The notes: generated by a model not told the origin, from the sequence alone. A stretch of 64,000 nucleotides of DNA from Heterocephalus glaber (GCF_000247695.1 NW_004624843.1:1126004-1190003); one strand, 5' to 3'; numbered from the stretch's first letter, positions 24,096-37,640 are shown. Numbers and translations: made by a program.

Positions 24096-25502
24096 TAAAG
24101 TGAGAAAAGCTACACATTTTGGTGTGCATCAGGAATCAGAATCCAAAGGGGCCACATAAACACAAAAGCAGCTCAAAGAAACAGCTCTACAAATATAAAA
24201 TATCTTCTAATGCAATAAAATAGCTAACAAGTGGTCTACCGAAGTAAAAATAGGCATGTATTTGTTTTTCTTACAAAATACAATACTATTGTGATTACCC
24301 AGAAAACTAACCTCAGAACATTTGGCATCATCTTCTCTGAAATGCTTTTATAATAAAAAATGCACAGTAATTTTGTGAATGAAAGGATAAAAGGGAAAGA
24401 GATGATACTTTCAAAGCATGAGATGGGATCACTGATACCGAGAATAAAGGAATGAGAGCTGCCTCACTTAGTGCCTTATACTGCTGGAGGTCCTACTTGC
24501 TTTAATTTACCATTCTGTAAATGGTTCCCATACCATCTTATTTTTGGTTCCTTTTTATTCAAATTGCTACATTTTGGGGGTTTTTCTTTTTATACCATAT
24601 TGCGGTTTCCACAGTCCTGAAATTATGCAAGAGTCTGGGAGTTCCATATTCAAGCTCTCTGGGAAGGCTACTGTCCACATTTATGACAAAAATATTACAA
24701 ACGAAATCCACATAAAATGCCATAGATGCCACATCTCACATCCTGGTGGTTACCTCCTTTGAATGCCAACATGAAAATGAAATGAGCAATCCAGAGAGCT
24801 TGAATTTCAAGGGTATCTTTAAAAAAGATGCCATCTGCTTTCTCAAAGCAAAACAGAAGCAGAAAGGCCTCTTTTTCTAGCACTAGCAATGCAAAATATT
24901 AGATCATCCTGGCCAAGGTGTCAGCCTTCTTTTTTTCTTTCTCTTTTGGTTTCTACAATGTTAGTCAAGTGTTAGTCCACCTGAAATTATTCACTCTCAT
25001 GATAACTGCCAATCAACTTTAAATGTCATAAAAAGACCTTACCTAAATCCTCCATTCATAAAACTGTAATTTTTGAATCAAATTTCTCTATAGCAATACC
25101 TAAACTACTCTTTTCTTCATTGTGACTACCTACAATGAATCTCAGGGCATTTGACTTAGTAGCACAACCTTTGGGCCAAGTCTCTTAGTAATCAAAGCTT
25201 CAAAAGTTGTCAGTATCAGTGGCATACAGCGAATGAATTTTAAATCCTAATAAAATGAACGTTCTTGCGCACAACTGTGCAGTTCATACAAATGATGAAA
25301 AGTAGAACTTAGATAAACCTTAACAGCCACAACCCCAGAACCATTTCCATTGAGGCTGAAAGTCAGTTTTATGATTTCTCTCCATGCTAGATTTTCTAAA
25401 TATTTTGGTTTTGCTTTTACTACCCTGAAGAGTGTATTCTTTTAGTAGTCCAAAGGATCACTGAAGGAAGATGACACAGTCAGATTTTAAAATATAGATG
25501 GG

Positions 25503-25581
25503 GGGGCGGTACCAGTGATCAAACTTGGGACCTTGCACTTGCAAGGCAGGTGACGACACCACTGAGCTAAATCCCTGGCTA
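25503..25581 (-). mobile_element. tRNA-derived SINE, antisense
   Basis: GGTACCAGTGATCAAACTTGGGACC ... CCACTGAGCTAAATCCCTGG. TAAAATA(T/C)AGAT on both sides is a likely target-site duplication. Confidence 0.8.
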
Positions 25582-26987
25582 AAATACAGATTTTTAATTG
25601 TTATGAAAAGTAGCTCACAACCCCAAGACATGTCATTAGTCTCAATGAAGACGTGAAAAGAGAGGGAATGAGTAAAGATGATGTTACCAATCCTAGAAAA
25701 AGAAGTTAGAGCAGATCACAGTGAGGTTGATCCATAGCATCATTCTCGTATAGGAATCCTAGCCCAATTTGCCTATTGTATTGCAGCTGTCATGGTCTGA
25801 ATGCTCGACTATATGCAAGCAGATCAGAAGCTGTTCATCTACTAAGCTGGTTTTCCTACAAGATCGTGTACCACAAGACACACATTAACCATGCCCTAAA
25901 TACAGAACAGCACAAAAACACATGTGTTTTTACACATGTCATCAATCCTGTACTGAGAACTCTTATCACACAAACTTCACTTCTCCTTAATTCCCATCAG
26001 AGCCAAGAAACAGCTTACAGTTTCATTTCCATTTCTCTCTGCTTGGCTTACATCCCTACCTCTCCCAACCCTATACTGGAGCTTCACCGATTCATATTCT
26101 TTCCCTAAGAAAAAAAATCTGCTCAAATTCACCTCCCTCAGGAAACACAGTTGAGGTGAAATGAGAATTAGACAGTAGATAATGCCTTTCGATTTTTATT
26201 GGCCAGCAAGAAGCAAATGCACGGAACGAATGGCTATTTGTTGTCCACAAACTTCTTGAAAAAGTGCTCCCTGAGCAGCCTTCTCCAGAACTGGTCCATA
26301 TTGCTCTATTAGGGTCAGGAAGAATTTCTACTTGGGCTCTGTGGAAAACCAACAATGTATTTGGGTTTTCTGCAAAGTCTCTCAATCCCAGTGAGTTCTC
26401 TAAATCAACCCACAGCCATTAATAACTGGTCTTTCTCGGGCTCACAAGCATGAAGAAACTATGGAGCTGTTCTACCTGCCAACTCAAAAGTGGCCTTTCA
26501 GCTTTGGGCCAAGGAGAAACTCCAGCTTCTACTTTGTCAAAGTTGGGGTGGAAAAAATAAGGCCTTCCCATGACTCTCTTCAGTCGCCTCCTTCAAAGAA
26601 ATGTGTGGGATGTCTTCATTAACTGAACCTGCCTGGAACCAGAAAAGAGCCATTTGAAAAAGTAAATCCACTGAAAGCACAGATTTGATTTATATAATGA
26701 AATGGATTTGGATGAAATATTATATTGCAAAATAAAACCAAAATATATAGGGAAAAGGCTATTTTATCTTACGTTTAACAAAACAAAAATAATTATCTCT
26801 ACTGGCAGTCTTAGAATGATCAAGTTTTCATTTTGGGGGATTATTTTGTCCTTCACATTTCATCTTTGACTTTCTACTTGGTTCTCATAGAATAAAATAA
26901 ATTTTAAAATATTAGTCACAGAATAATAAAGAGGATCATTTGTATGAGCTATTGAAAAATGTTAGCTGTTTTCACAAGAACCTTTCT

Positions 26988-27058
26988 CTTTTTTTTTTTT
27001 TTTCTTTTGGTACCAGGGATCAAACTCGGGACCTTGCACTGAGCTAAATCCCCAGCCC
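26988..27058 (-). mobile_element. tRNA-derived SINE, antisense, internally deleted
   Basis: After poly-T, GGTACCAGGGATCAAACTCGGGACCTTGCACTGAGCTAAATCCCCAGCCC: the segment between the B and A boxes is missing. CAAGAACC(C)TTCTCT flanks it imperfectly. Confidence 0.75.
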
Positions 27059-27399
27059 AAGAACCCTTCTCTTAATCCTATAATATTTTTATCATTTTAA
27101 AAGTACCAAAAAGTAGTCACCGTCTTTGTTTCTTCAACAGTTGATTCATCTAATTCTGCTCATTCTTTGTCATTGACCACTTGTGAAACTCAGCAGTTGT
27201 CCAATGTCACTTTCATTGACTTAATTAAATCTTGCACCTTTTGCAAAATATACATTTCCACATAGAATAAAACTGATGGAGGATGGACACTGTTATTAAC
27301 ATAAACAACCGGTAAACAAGGAGAGAGTTTAGAAGTGGCTCATTAGTGAATATTTTTCAATCTGTTTTCCTACGAACTCCTTGTAAGTGCAGGAGCTCA

Positions 27400-27620
27400 G
27401 TTAATGACAATCATTCTCCCCCTCCCCCTCCACTGTGACACCACATGGTGGGCTTTGGTTTCATCAACTCACGAGCCGCCTCCATGAAACTACCAGAGCC
27501 AGCTGTCCAGTGCGCCTCCAAACAAGAATGATCATAGAATTAACTCTGAAGTGCAAATGGCGTAATCAATAACACCATGCAAAGTTAATCTGACCACATC
27601 ATTTTCCAGGAAGTAGGAAA
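27400..27620. other. Unique, possibly conserved intron segment
   Basis: A mixed-composition stretch (CACATGGTGGGCTTTGG..., ACGAGCCGCCTCC, GTGCAAATGGCGTAATCAATAAC) without repeat features. It looks less AT-drifted than its surroundings. This is a weak impression only. Confidence 0.2.
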
Positions 27621-28559
27621 AAATCGAGTTAAAAAAGAAAAAAACAACAAAAGTCAAAGCAAACTCATTCTACTCTCTTGGTGCCATATGGCCCCACTGC
27701 AAGTTTTAAATGTTACTTAAAAAAAAAATGCTCTGAAATGTGGGTGTTGGAGCAGACTATTATCTAGCATACAGGAAGATCAAAGGATTAAAATGAACTA
27801 ATACTGTACTTCCTAAAACATACAGACTTCCATACAGTGCCAGCCAACTGGCAGCCAAGTGTTATCAGCAGGGCTAAATTTGGATATCATAACCTAAAAA
27901 CCACTTCAGATAAAAAAAAGTGCTGAAATAAGTGTAAGCCACACTAAGGACCAAGAAGTGAAGAGGTCATGTCAGGTGACATGGCTTCCAAAGCAAAAAG
28001 GACCAATTCAGGATATACAAAAATTGGGTCAAACCGTTTATGCTAGCATATTTGTTGGAGGCTTAAAACATGGATCTTCCCCCAGAAGGAAGGGCCTTCA
28101 TCATTCTTTACAGAATTGAGATCCAGCTTTAAAAGAAACCAGGTCAGGCATGGCTTGCAAGGCATGTGTCAACGATCATCACAGGAGTGGCCAAGCTTCC
28201 AAGCAGGCCTGATACCAGGACTAAACTCCAGTCCCAATTCTCAGAGGGCCTGGTTTGGCCAGTAGGCATCTCTGGGATCACAGCAATATGATGCTGCGGT
28301 AAGATAAAGGAGAAACCTGCTCAAGGCTTCCCCAAAATATGTCTGGGTGATGCTGGGAATGAATGTATAAAAATTTAGGTCAGAGGTGACTTTAGCTCCT
28401 GTCTACGGGGTCCCATGGGATTGGCTCTTAACAAGAGTAATGGCGAGGGAAGTAGCAGAGCATGAGGAAGACCTCTAATCCTCTCCAAAAGAAAACTTAG
28501 TGGGGATGGTGGGTGGTCCTGGGATTTATGCTAACCTTCTACATGGGTTTCCCATCATA

Positions 28560-29040
28560 CTTTGAATGAACCAAATTTAACATGGCCTACCAAGCCCTCC
28601 AAGAAGTGGCCTAGCGTACTACTCTGGCTCCACCTCCTACCCTCTCCCTGCATGCTGCTCCAACACCCTAAAATGTGCCAGAATTGTTCCCAGTGCAGAA
28701 TTCTGCACCTGCTGCTGCAGGAAGTACTCTTCACCATAGTCACACACCTTCTCCCAAGCCATATCAGGGCATCTGTTCAAACACTACTCTTACCTAAGAA
28801 GGCCCAGCCTACCCTTTCTTCTACTTCCTTGTATAGCATTTCATTTTCTCTGTGGTTCTTTGAATTATACTACTTTGTTTACTTGCCTATCATTTGTCTC
28901 TTCCATTACAACAATCTATACTCCAGGCAGACAGAGAACTACTACTCTGGCTCCTTCACCATAGTCTGTTTTCCAAAAATATATCTCAGTACATACTGTG
29001 CTTCAACAAGTAAATATGTGTGGAATGAATGAGTGGATCC
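28560..29040 (+). repeat. L2 LINE 3' region, relatively long
   Basis: Starts ACATGGCCTACCAAGCCCTCC, continues through TTGTATAGCATTTCATTTTC and TTTACTTGCCTATCATTTGTC and ends GTAAATATGTGTGGAATGAATGAG. This is the consensus order of the L2 3' end. The 156-codon frame across it is not a gene. Confidence 0.75.
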
Positions 29041-30619
29041 GTATCACTGCATTAATAAAAATATACCTTATGAAATAATGTCAAATAATAAGCAAATAAT
29101 CTTGATAAGACTAAAATAAAACAAACCCGACAGGATTAACCAAAGACCTAGTGTTTGAGTGCTACCTAATTAAACAAAACCTGCTTGGTAAAAACTACCT
29201 TGAGTACTCCTTTGTATTTATTGACTTTAAAATCCATATGAAAAGCAGGCTCTGGCTGTTTCTAATCCCATTTGAACGTCCTTGAAAATTCACCAAAATC
29301 TTGATTCTTCCTTAAGTCATCAAAGTTGACTGAGGCTAGAGAGATGGTGCCCTTGGTGACCTGTTCTCCAACAATGATGTCATAACCTTTGATTGCATAA
29401 TGGGATCACTCACATGCAATCTCTCTCACATAACTACATTCAGTGTATTTCATTATTGTTTTTGGCAACTAAAGGACAATCAGAACCCAGAGCTGGGAAA
29501 TAGGATTCTCTTCAACATGACCACTATTACTGAGTTACTCTGACCAGGACTTTCCTCTTACAGCTCACAAGATATGCAAAGACGACAGTCCAGAGTCGAG
29601 TCAAAAAAGTTACTAACAGACAATGAAACTGAAGACAACTAAAGCTCCCAGCCTTTGGCCTACCAAGGATGGCTATTGACAATGCCCTACATGGACGCTG
29701 AACTCAGGACACCCCAGATTCAAACAACTGGTGACAAAAAAGGAAAATGCACTTGAGTTACTTGAAGAAGCAATTAGGCCTAAGGAAGATTAGTCCAAAG
29801 CAGTACAGCCTTGGGAGCCACAGAGCCATTTCAGAGTTTGTTCTTCCTGCTGGCCATCCGCAGATGGAAGACCTAAATGTGCAGGAGGTGTCATTTTAAG
29901 ATTCTTAACATTTTATAGGCAGCTTAGAAACACAATTTATCAATCCATCCTTATAATATCAAAGTAGTTTAACAAAGCTATTTCTTTCAGTGTGAACAGG
30001 GTAGGTAATAGGAGAGGAATTCTCTGTTCATTATCTCCAGAAAACTTGTATGTACGATTCAGGAAAACAGGTATATATAAAAATAAGTCATAAGCCAATG
30101 GAATGGGAGTCTTCCAACTTCACTAGGAGCTTGGATCATTCACTGATCACAAGCTCCACTTCATCTCAGTTAAGATACATTAGCCACTGAAGTTTCACTA
30201 CTCTCCCAATAAGCATGAGGTGTGCTGAGAAACCCACTCCTTTCCCAGAAAGAAAATAGGAAGTTTGACCCCCAAAAAGAGAAAAGAACACCTAGTAGTC
30301 AAAAATGCATCTTTAGAAGTTTACAGTGAGGGCTGACGGCAGCACAGACACAGGAAGTTAATTATCACTGTTCAGAAATTATTTTCAAGCAAAGCTAATA
30401 ATCACTCTCTGTATAAAAGAAGAAACATCATTTAACAAGCTACCTTTTAATTCCTTTAATTAGTCTCATCAATTATGATTCATTTTCCAATCATACCTTT
30501 GAAAATCTGAATGACTTCTTGCCCAACTGAATTTTTCAAAAGGAACTTAAAAACAAAACACAACTGAATTTGGATGTAGCCCATTTAACTTTTTTGACAA
30601 ACTTATGATCATCCATTCC

Positions 30620-30835
30620 GTACACAAACTCCTCTACCTGGCTTGATTTGTTCTATAAGTACTCACCACTCTCTGAAATAATTTTATCTGCTTATTATCA
30701 GTTTCTCCACCAGAGCATAAGCTCCAAGATGTCAAAAACCAACTCCTATTCTCAGCTGTATTTCTAGCATCCAAAACAGTGCTTGGCATTATAAATAGTT
30801 GAGGAACAAATGAATGAACATTTAAATCTAAAACA
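30620..30835 (+). repeat. L2 LINE 3'-end fragment
   Basis: ATCTGCTTATTATCAGTTTCTCCACCAGAGCATAAGCTCC ... CAGTGCTTGGCATTATAAATAG ... AACAAATGAATGAACA follows the L2 3' end. Confidence 0.7.
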
Positions 30836-30944
30836 CACTCTCTGGACACATATATGCAAATTGAATACATATGTGTAACATATTGTATAGAGCTATAAAA
30901 CAAACATCACACAACTGTGCTTATAATCCAAGGCGTAAGGATGT

Positions 30945-31030
30945 CTTTTTCTGATTCTACCATTAAATAGCTTTATCATCTTGAGGAAGTTACTTAAACT
31001 GTTTGGTCCTGAGTCTATTTATCTGTGGAT
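30945..31030 (+). repeat. MIR relic
   Basis: TCTACCATTAAATAGC, TCTTGAGGAAGTTACTTAAACTG and GAGTCTATTTATCTGTGG follow the MIR core. Confidence 0.6.
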
Positions 31031-32309
31031 ACATTTTTAACTTTATTTTAATCTTTCGGGGTACTTTTAGCTCTAATGTTTTTCTTAACAAATTTAAGGG
31101 ATACATCCAACAATTTACATAACCCATTCTACAAAGACAACAAAATAGCAAAATAAAGTTCCAACCTCTGACCCCTAGGTAATTATAAATCATTAAGTAT
31201 GGTCAACGGCTACCTATAAAACTGTCATATGAATTTCCACCCTTTCCCCAATTTGCCCCTTTTTCTATTTTCTATTCTGTTTTTCCTTGGCCAGTGGAGG
31301 CAAGTGCTCTGAAATAACTTTGGAATACAAATGAACCCAGTGAGCCACTGGGTAACAGGCTAATATCATGCATTTGAGCACGGGGGAGGGGCAGTGGGGA
31401 CCCATCTATAAACTTCTCAGCAGCAGCCATGTTATGCCCTGTCATCATTATCCTCCCTGGAAACACTTCTGATCTTGACAAACACAAGTAAGAACCAAGA
31501 ATAAGTTCATATTTAAATTCCCACCCTCACCATAAAGACAGTAACCTTTAAAATCACCTGCAACACTGGCAAAGTTATTCTATAACAATGAGTATTCAAT
31601 AACAAGAGAAGATGTAGCTAGTTATAGTTCTCTGAAGAGCTTATTTGGGACAGGTGACCAACCTGGAACAACTGATCTAGTTTGCTACTAACCAGGAAAG
31701 TCATAGCACTGGCTCTTTCTTAAACCTCTTTCCAAGATGGTGCCCTTTCTGCCTAATCTGGCACATACCATGGGATTTGAGGAGACTTGAGTAGAGATAC
31801 TTATTAACAAGATCTTGTATAAGGAAAACACTCAGCACTGCCCAGTAATACTTTTAATTTCTATAGTTAATACATAATTAAATCCACTGGAACCCTAAAA
31901 TGCATGTACATATCTCCTTTTAAAATTTAATAAATATATTTGAGCCTTTAATCCTGATTTATACTTAGCTTGTAAAATAATTTAGCCCACATGGAGAACA
32001 TTGTTTTTCCCTATGCCAAGCTAATAAACACGACCCAGTTTCCTAGAATTTAACAACAGAACACACTTGAACTCTGTGAAATAAATATCTGTACTGCAGT
32101 GTCAACAGTGACGCATCTTTTCAGGCACTCAATCATGACACATTCCTCCAGCCAAGAAATCTAGGAACCTGACTGAATTTGAAAAATATTTTCAATAAGG
32201 AAAGAACAACCCAACCAAAAGTACCCTTGCATTCTAAGGGTGGCAGGGGAGGTGGGGGGACACAATTCAAACCACTACAAACCCCAGCTCGAAGGACAGT
32301 TCACAGTCT

Positions 32310-32500
32310 ACTAACCCACTTTTATATATTCTTTCATTCCATCCTCAAAACAATACCCTAAGATGGACTGGGGAAATACTACTACCTCTAGCTTTACAAA
32401 CCAGAAAATCAGGTCAAAGAATAACAGTTCCCATAAGCTGGCAGAATCAGGAATAAAATTCACATCCGTTTTTCTTGTGCATTCTGATTCTAGGCCTATC
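32310..32500 (-). repeat. MIR relic, antisense
   Basis: CATCCTCAAAACAATACCCTAAGATGG, TTTACAAACCAGAAAATCAGGTCAAAG and ATTCTGATTCTAGGCC follow the inverted MIR order. Confidence 0.5.
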
Positions 32501-33428
32501 ACTGGACCTTTTCCTTACAATGGTCACTCTCACCTTGCATTACAATGTATACAGAAACAATACTATTCACACACAATAGAGTAAATGAGTGAGTGAACAG
32601 CAATTTTCAATTGTTCTCTTAGCCAAGCGAGTAGGATACAAGCTAGGAATTAAAAAGAATTTATCGTGACAGGAAAAAAATGATGCTGGTAAATTCTATC
32701 TTTTCCCTTCACATCAATTTTTTAAAAATGTCTAATCTTCTTAGAGAGAGGATGATTACAAGAAAAAGAAATCTTGGGATCAGGAAAGCAGAACTGAAAT
32801 CTAAAGCTTATCATACTGATAAGGATACTTACACAGGAAGCAGTAAGTTACCACTGCTTCCTGTTTTAAGCATTCTTATCTGTGGCAGAGTTTTTTTCAC
32901 CACAGAACGTCACATTTAGGACACTTCCCAAAATAGCACCTTCTGATCTTCTGCTGTCAGCTGATGTTGCTTCACAAATAGCCTAGCATATGCACGTGGA
33001 GAGTTGGTTCCACTCTAGATGCAAATACAGCCTGGTAATACCAATTCCTTGTCCACTTGGTGCCAATATAGAACGTGCAAAGTCAAGCAGGCATGCAAGT
33101 GCTGAACAGGACACCATAAATGCCTGCAGTGAACGACCTACAGAACTCCATGTGAACTATTTCTGGAAACTTTGAGGTAAAGACCATTAGGAGACATATA
33201 TTCCTATTTTAAGTATATGGTTCACAAAGGGACATAAGATTTATTTCAGTTCAGCTAATAATTAAACAATTTAAAAAACGCCTCTTCACACAGAGACTCA
33301 TCATGGTGAAAAAGACCTCTGGGTTCTCTGAAGCAACTTTTCTGTGAGCTTTCCTAGTCAGTAAGTACAGAGAGCAACACTGATAATAAGGGAATGTATT
33401 TGAAAAATTACACATGTAACCCAGGACG

Positions 33429-33474
33429 GCAAGACTGCACGCTTAACAGACTTAACAGACAGCAAGACTGCACG
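33429..33474 (+). repeat. Compact compound direct repeat
   Basis: GCAAGACTGCACG at 33429-33441 recurs at 33462-33474; between them CTTAACAGA occurs twice in tandem (33442-33450, 33451-33459). Confidence 0.9.
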
Positions 33475-33579
33475 GTTGCTTTCTTACACACACCCACAGA
33501 TACATAGACACCTGGTCATAATCAGTATGAGCTAGTTAAGCCAGGAATTTTATTACCAGAATTATACAACAAGCAGAAA

Positions 33580-33645
33580 CAACTCCGAGGGAGGAGAAGG
33601 GAGGGAGGGAGTGAAAGGGAGAAAAAGGAAGAGAGAAGGAGGGGG
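33580..33645 (+). repeat. Purine-rich (GGGA/GA) tract
   Basis: Low-complexity GGGAGG/GAAAGGGAG sequence. Confidence 0.85.
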
Positions 33646-36325
33646 TGTTTTTAATAGCAGTGATAAAGGAAGGTGTGAAATGGGACCTTGAGAAAGAAAG
33701 ACCTTGGGATTTTTGTTATTTTCTTTTTGTGCCTTTGTGACTTCTTTCTCCCTCCACCCCCTGCACATATACCTCTTGAGGGTAAGGAAAGGGTTTTCCT
33801 TTGGTTTCCCCAAGGGTCAGAGTGGCTCCAAGATCGTACACCAATCTCTAAAGTTCAGCTCTCACTTAACAAATAAGCACTGACACAGAGCAGATGAAAA
33901 GGAGAGAACACAGGAGCCAGGAAGCAAATGTTGAACTGCACCCTCGTTAGTCTGAATCACTGTCCTACAGAATGCTGCACAATTCTGGGCAGGAAATATA
34001 TGTGAGAAACTTTACAGGTTATGGGAAGAACCACAGAATTAATTGAAGGTTTGAAAAATAGTAATGATGAGATAAACCTAAAAATAATTAATATGAGGGG
34101 AAAACTGATGGCAAACTTCACAAAGATCTTCATATACACAGAGGGAAACACCTTATAAAAGGCCAGTCTAAGCAAACTATGGTACATCCATACAAGAATA
34201 TTAATGGCCAATTAACGAAAGACATGGATGCATCTTAACTGTATACTGGCTTCACAGAACTTTCAAAAAAAAACTTGAAAAAGGATTAGTATATACACAT
34301 TACAAGTCTTACCTAATAGTCTTAAAAAGATGACTCTTAATACCAACTGAAAACTACTAACATTCAGTGCTGAAATGTAAGCTATGGTTCATGACACCCA
34401 CTTACATGCGGCCCAATACGAATGGTGGTCACACTTGAGGCCTCTTCGATGTGTCACATACTCCTCACACCCTCTTCCTAGTTGTCACCTGTTTCAGATC
34501 CTTCTTGAAAGACAATCTCTCGGAAGCAAATACACATCAGCTTCAACTCTCCCTTCCTTCTATTTTATATCTTGCCTATTAAATCAGAAAAATCTTGACT
34601 TGGTTTTATTTGGGAGTCACAAGATAACCTTAATCACGACTGATAAAATCATAAGGAGTACCAATGAAGTACTTTCATGCAGGCAAAAGGAACTCATGAG
34701 TTTTATAAAGGAAACTGGATCTACAAAGCAGTGTGGGCAATCAATCCCTCAAGTCCAAAGGAGGGGCCAGAAGCCCTGGTTACTTCTCTCAGCAGGTCCC
34801 ATTGTTCCCTGAGGAAGCTGGTCCTTTATTGCCTTTCATCCAACTGGTCCTCAAGAAAGGAAGCTCCAGAAGGGCTGGAACTAATGTCTTCACAGAATTT
34901 TCTTCACAGACGTAACTCATGAACTTAGGAATATGTCTGGTACTCAGTAGAAATTCACAAACTCCTCATTCCATTAATTAACCAGAATATTCTTTCATGT
35001 CTCATCTACAAACATCTGAGCTTGCAGCAATTCTCCACCATTATTTACATGGCCAGTTATGATTTCTTCCAACCTTCAGGTGTGACAATTACAACAGCCT
35101 AATTATACAAGGAATGAAAAGATTTAAGACAATATTCAGTAGCCACCAATTGTTAGGCCATGGTAATGGTGAAAGAAAAACTCTCTGCTCTCCACAGAAT
35201 GATTCATACATAAATAAGGTGGGTGCTGCTGTGTTTCCCATACTGTGTTTTAAAAACACACAGTCTAACATTCATTCATTCATTATCTGGATATGACAAA
35301 CAGTATCTGCCAAATGCCACACTCCTTCTACTAAGTCTTCAAACTCTTGTCAACCAAGTTTACAAAGAGAGAAATAGCCTAGCTAAAACCAGACACGTAT
35401 CGGTAGGAAAGTATTTTTCAAGCTTTAGAAAGTAGAATAAATGTCAATGATTATGAAGGACTGATAAAACTGAAGCTCCACCTAACATAAAATAGCACAC
35501 ATTTATATCACAGAATGCAGGTAGTTGGGACTTTGCATTAAAAGATAGTGTTTTCACCATATATAAAATTGCTCTGATTCTCAATTTTATCTCAATACTT
35601 AAAATGTCAAGTAATATTTAAAAAGAATCGTGATAATAGTTGAAAAACTAGTTTAGAATACACATTCTATTGTTTTTATAATCACAATAGTAGAACCTCA
35701 AGTACGAAAATTAATGTTGGGAGGTAGGAGTGGGGAAGTCTTAAATCTCAGCAATTAAATTCATTTTCTTCAACCAAGGTAACATTTTAGCAGAGTGCCT
35801 GACAACTACCACAATGCCTAAATAGACTCATCCGAATTTAACTCCTTTCCCCAGATCTTACTTATACATTTCAGTAGAGGGAGAAAAGAGGTAATGGGTT
35901 TTATTAGGAGGGGGCTCTACGAATCACAAACTTAGTAACTAGCCTTCTTCTAAAAACAGAAGTAACTATGATTTGGAATTTATTTTCTAGATAATTCTGT
36001 CATTGCTTTTGCTATCTTAAACCTCAGTGAAAATTCTATGCTATGACCTAGATCAGTAAGCTACAATTAACACCAGAGCAACTATATTAATAGGATAAAA
36101 GTTGATGAGCTACTATTGGAGGCAGAGAAATAAATCTTGTCAAAACAAAGCAAAGTTTCTGTCAATCTTCAAAAGAATGGTTAGGGGGAACAGAGGAAGT
36201 ACACAAGACTTTCAGATTCACTGCAATTTCAGACATAGGAATGATACAATTGTGATTAACTTCACCCAAGTTTTCATATCCATACAAGATTACAAAGACT
36301 CTTAGAATTTCGCTTGTCTATTTTT

Positions 36326-36365
36326 TTGGGGGGGGGGTACCAGGGATTGAACTTGATAGTCCTTG
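36326..36365 (-). mobile_element. 5'-truncated tRNA-derived SINE, antisense
   Basis: GGTACCAGGGATTGAACTTGA...CCTTG is the 3' half only. CGCTTG(T/A)CTATTTTT at 36311-36325 and 36366-36380 is a near-perfect target-site duplication, so it inserted truncated. Confidence 0.75.
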
Positions 36366-36572
36366 CGCTTGACTATTTTTAATGAATCGATGCTATCAAA
36401 TCTGAATGTAATTTAATGATTGATTAATTTGATGAATGAAATGCTTTGGGGTACTCATAATATATCTACGTTATTGCTTTTACTTGGGACTTTCATAAAG
36501 CCACTCTTTTCCCTGACTCAAGGACTCTTCCCTGAACTGTTGATAAGCATGTTTTCAATTTAGCAAGTATTG

Positions 36573-36663
36573 GCACGGGGATTTAGCTCAGTGGTTCCAG
36601 CACCTTCTGCGCAACCACAAGGTCCCGAGTTCGATGCCTGGTGCCAAAAAAAAAAGTGAAATA
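36573..36663 (+). mobile_element. tRNA-derived SINE with perfect 17-bp target-site duplication
   Basis: GGGGATTTAGCTCAGTGGTT, GTCCCGAGTTCGATGCC and an A-rich tail lie between TCAATTTAGCAAGTATT at 36556-36572 and 36664-36680. The interrupted host sequence continues as an L2-like relic. Confidence 0.9.
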
Positions 36664-36790
36664 TCAATTTAGCAAGTATTTTTTGAGCACCAACTCAGAT
36701 AATGGAGTCACAGAACAAACAATGAGGCTACTCTCAAACAGCTCACAATTTTTAGTAGAAAATAATTCTATGAAATCAGTAACTGTAGCA
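36664..36790 (-). repeat. L2 relic, antisense, interrupted by a SINE
   Basis: AGCAAGTATTTTTTGAGCACC, then GAGTCACAGAACAAACAATGAGG and CAGCTCACAATTTTTAGTAG resemble the inverted L2 3' end. Confidence 0.5.
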
Positions 36791-37179
36791 TGAACATGTG
36801 TCCCATCATCCCTCAGGAAGAGGTAAACTTTCTGGAAAAAAAGGGGGTACTGGCTAGGTATACTTGAACCCAGCAAATAAAATACTTCAGGTATTTTCCA
36901 GTCATTTAAATGTATTTTTTTTTTTTGTAAATGCAAGTATACTTATGCTGGAAATCTGTTCAAACTCTTTAGAGGTAAGACCTCTTTCCTAAATGCCTTC
37001 TGCTACTATTTTAAAAAAATATTCTCCATTCTACCAAAACAAAACAAAACAAAAAGTCTTAAATTCCCTTATCTTGTGAGTAATAGTAAATCCTATCAGT
37101 AGGGGTAGGAAGAGAGCCCTGGAATGGGGCTCTATTCTTACAGAAGAGACACATTAATTAAAAATCCACCTAAAAGGAG

Positions 37180-37500
37180 CTAGTGAATTAGATCGAATTG
37201 GGTGGCATGGGTTTTTGTTGTGCATTTGCTAATGCAAAGAGGCTTCCCAAGAGGCCATCTAACACAGCGTGGTGGGAAGCAGGCTTTGAAGATACAATGA
37301 CATTCCTCCAGCGAGTTTCAGGCTGGAGGCTAAAAGCACCAGCCATTCATTTTTCCATCTTGAGACACATTCCTCACCCAGTTCAAAGGCCCGAGAAACA
37401 ACAAGTCTATGCACTTTCCAAGGTCGTCCCTTGTAAGGACTTGCGAGCCACCAAAGGCTCAAGCTGCAAAGTATTTTTAAAGACCTAGTTTTAGGAATGT
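37180..37500. other. Unique intron segment with near-palindromic octamer-like motif
   Basis: Contains GCATTTGCTAATGCAAAG at about 37223-37240, a nearly symmetrical POU/octamer-like sequence. The surroundings are non-repetitive and of mixed composition. Possible conserved element; function unknown. Confidence 0.2.
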
Positions 37501-37548
37501 AACCTTTTTATTAGGCTGTAGTTTCTACTCCCTAACCTTCCCCACCCT

Positions 37549-37551
<3 letters not shown>

Positions 37552-37592
<41 letters not shown>

Positions 37593-37640
37593 CGCACGCA
37601 CGCACATGCACACGCACATACATGCACACACACACACTCT
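37552..37640 (+). repeat. Compound (CA)n/(CGCA)n microsatellite
   Basis: CA units with interspersed CG, TG and TA variants (CGCACGCACGCACATG...). Confidence 0.95.

Noticed and set aside
28562..29032. 156-codon plus-strand frame
   Set aside because: It is the 3' end of an L2 LINE, which is non-coding there.
29871..29883. GAAGACCTAAATG, resembling the start of the human IRS1 3'UTR exon as I remember it
   Set aside because: It is on the plus strand, the wrong strand for IRS1, and the match ends after 13 bases. Chance.
37552..37640. Regularly spaced short repeats as a possible array
   Set aside because: Simple CA/CGCA microsatellite, no spacers.
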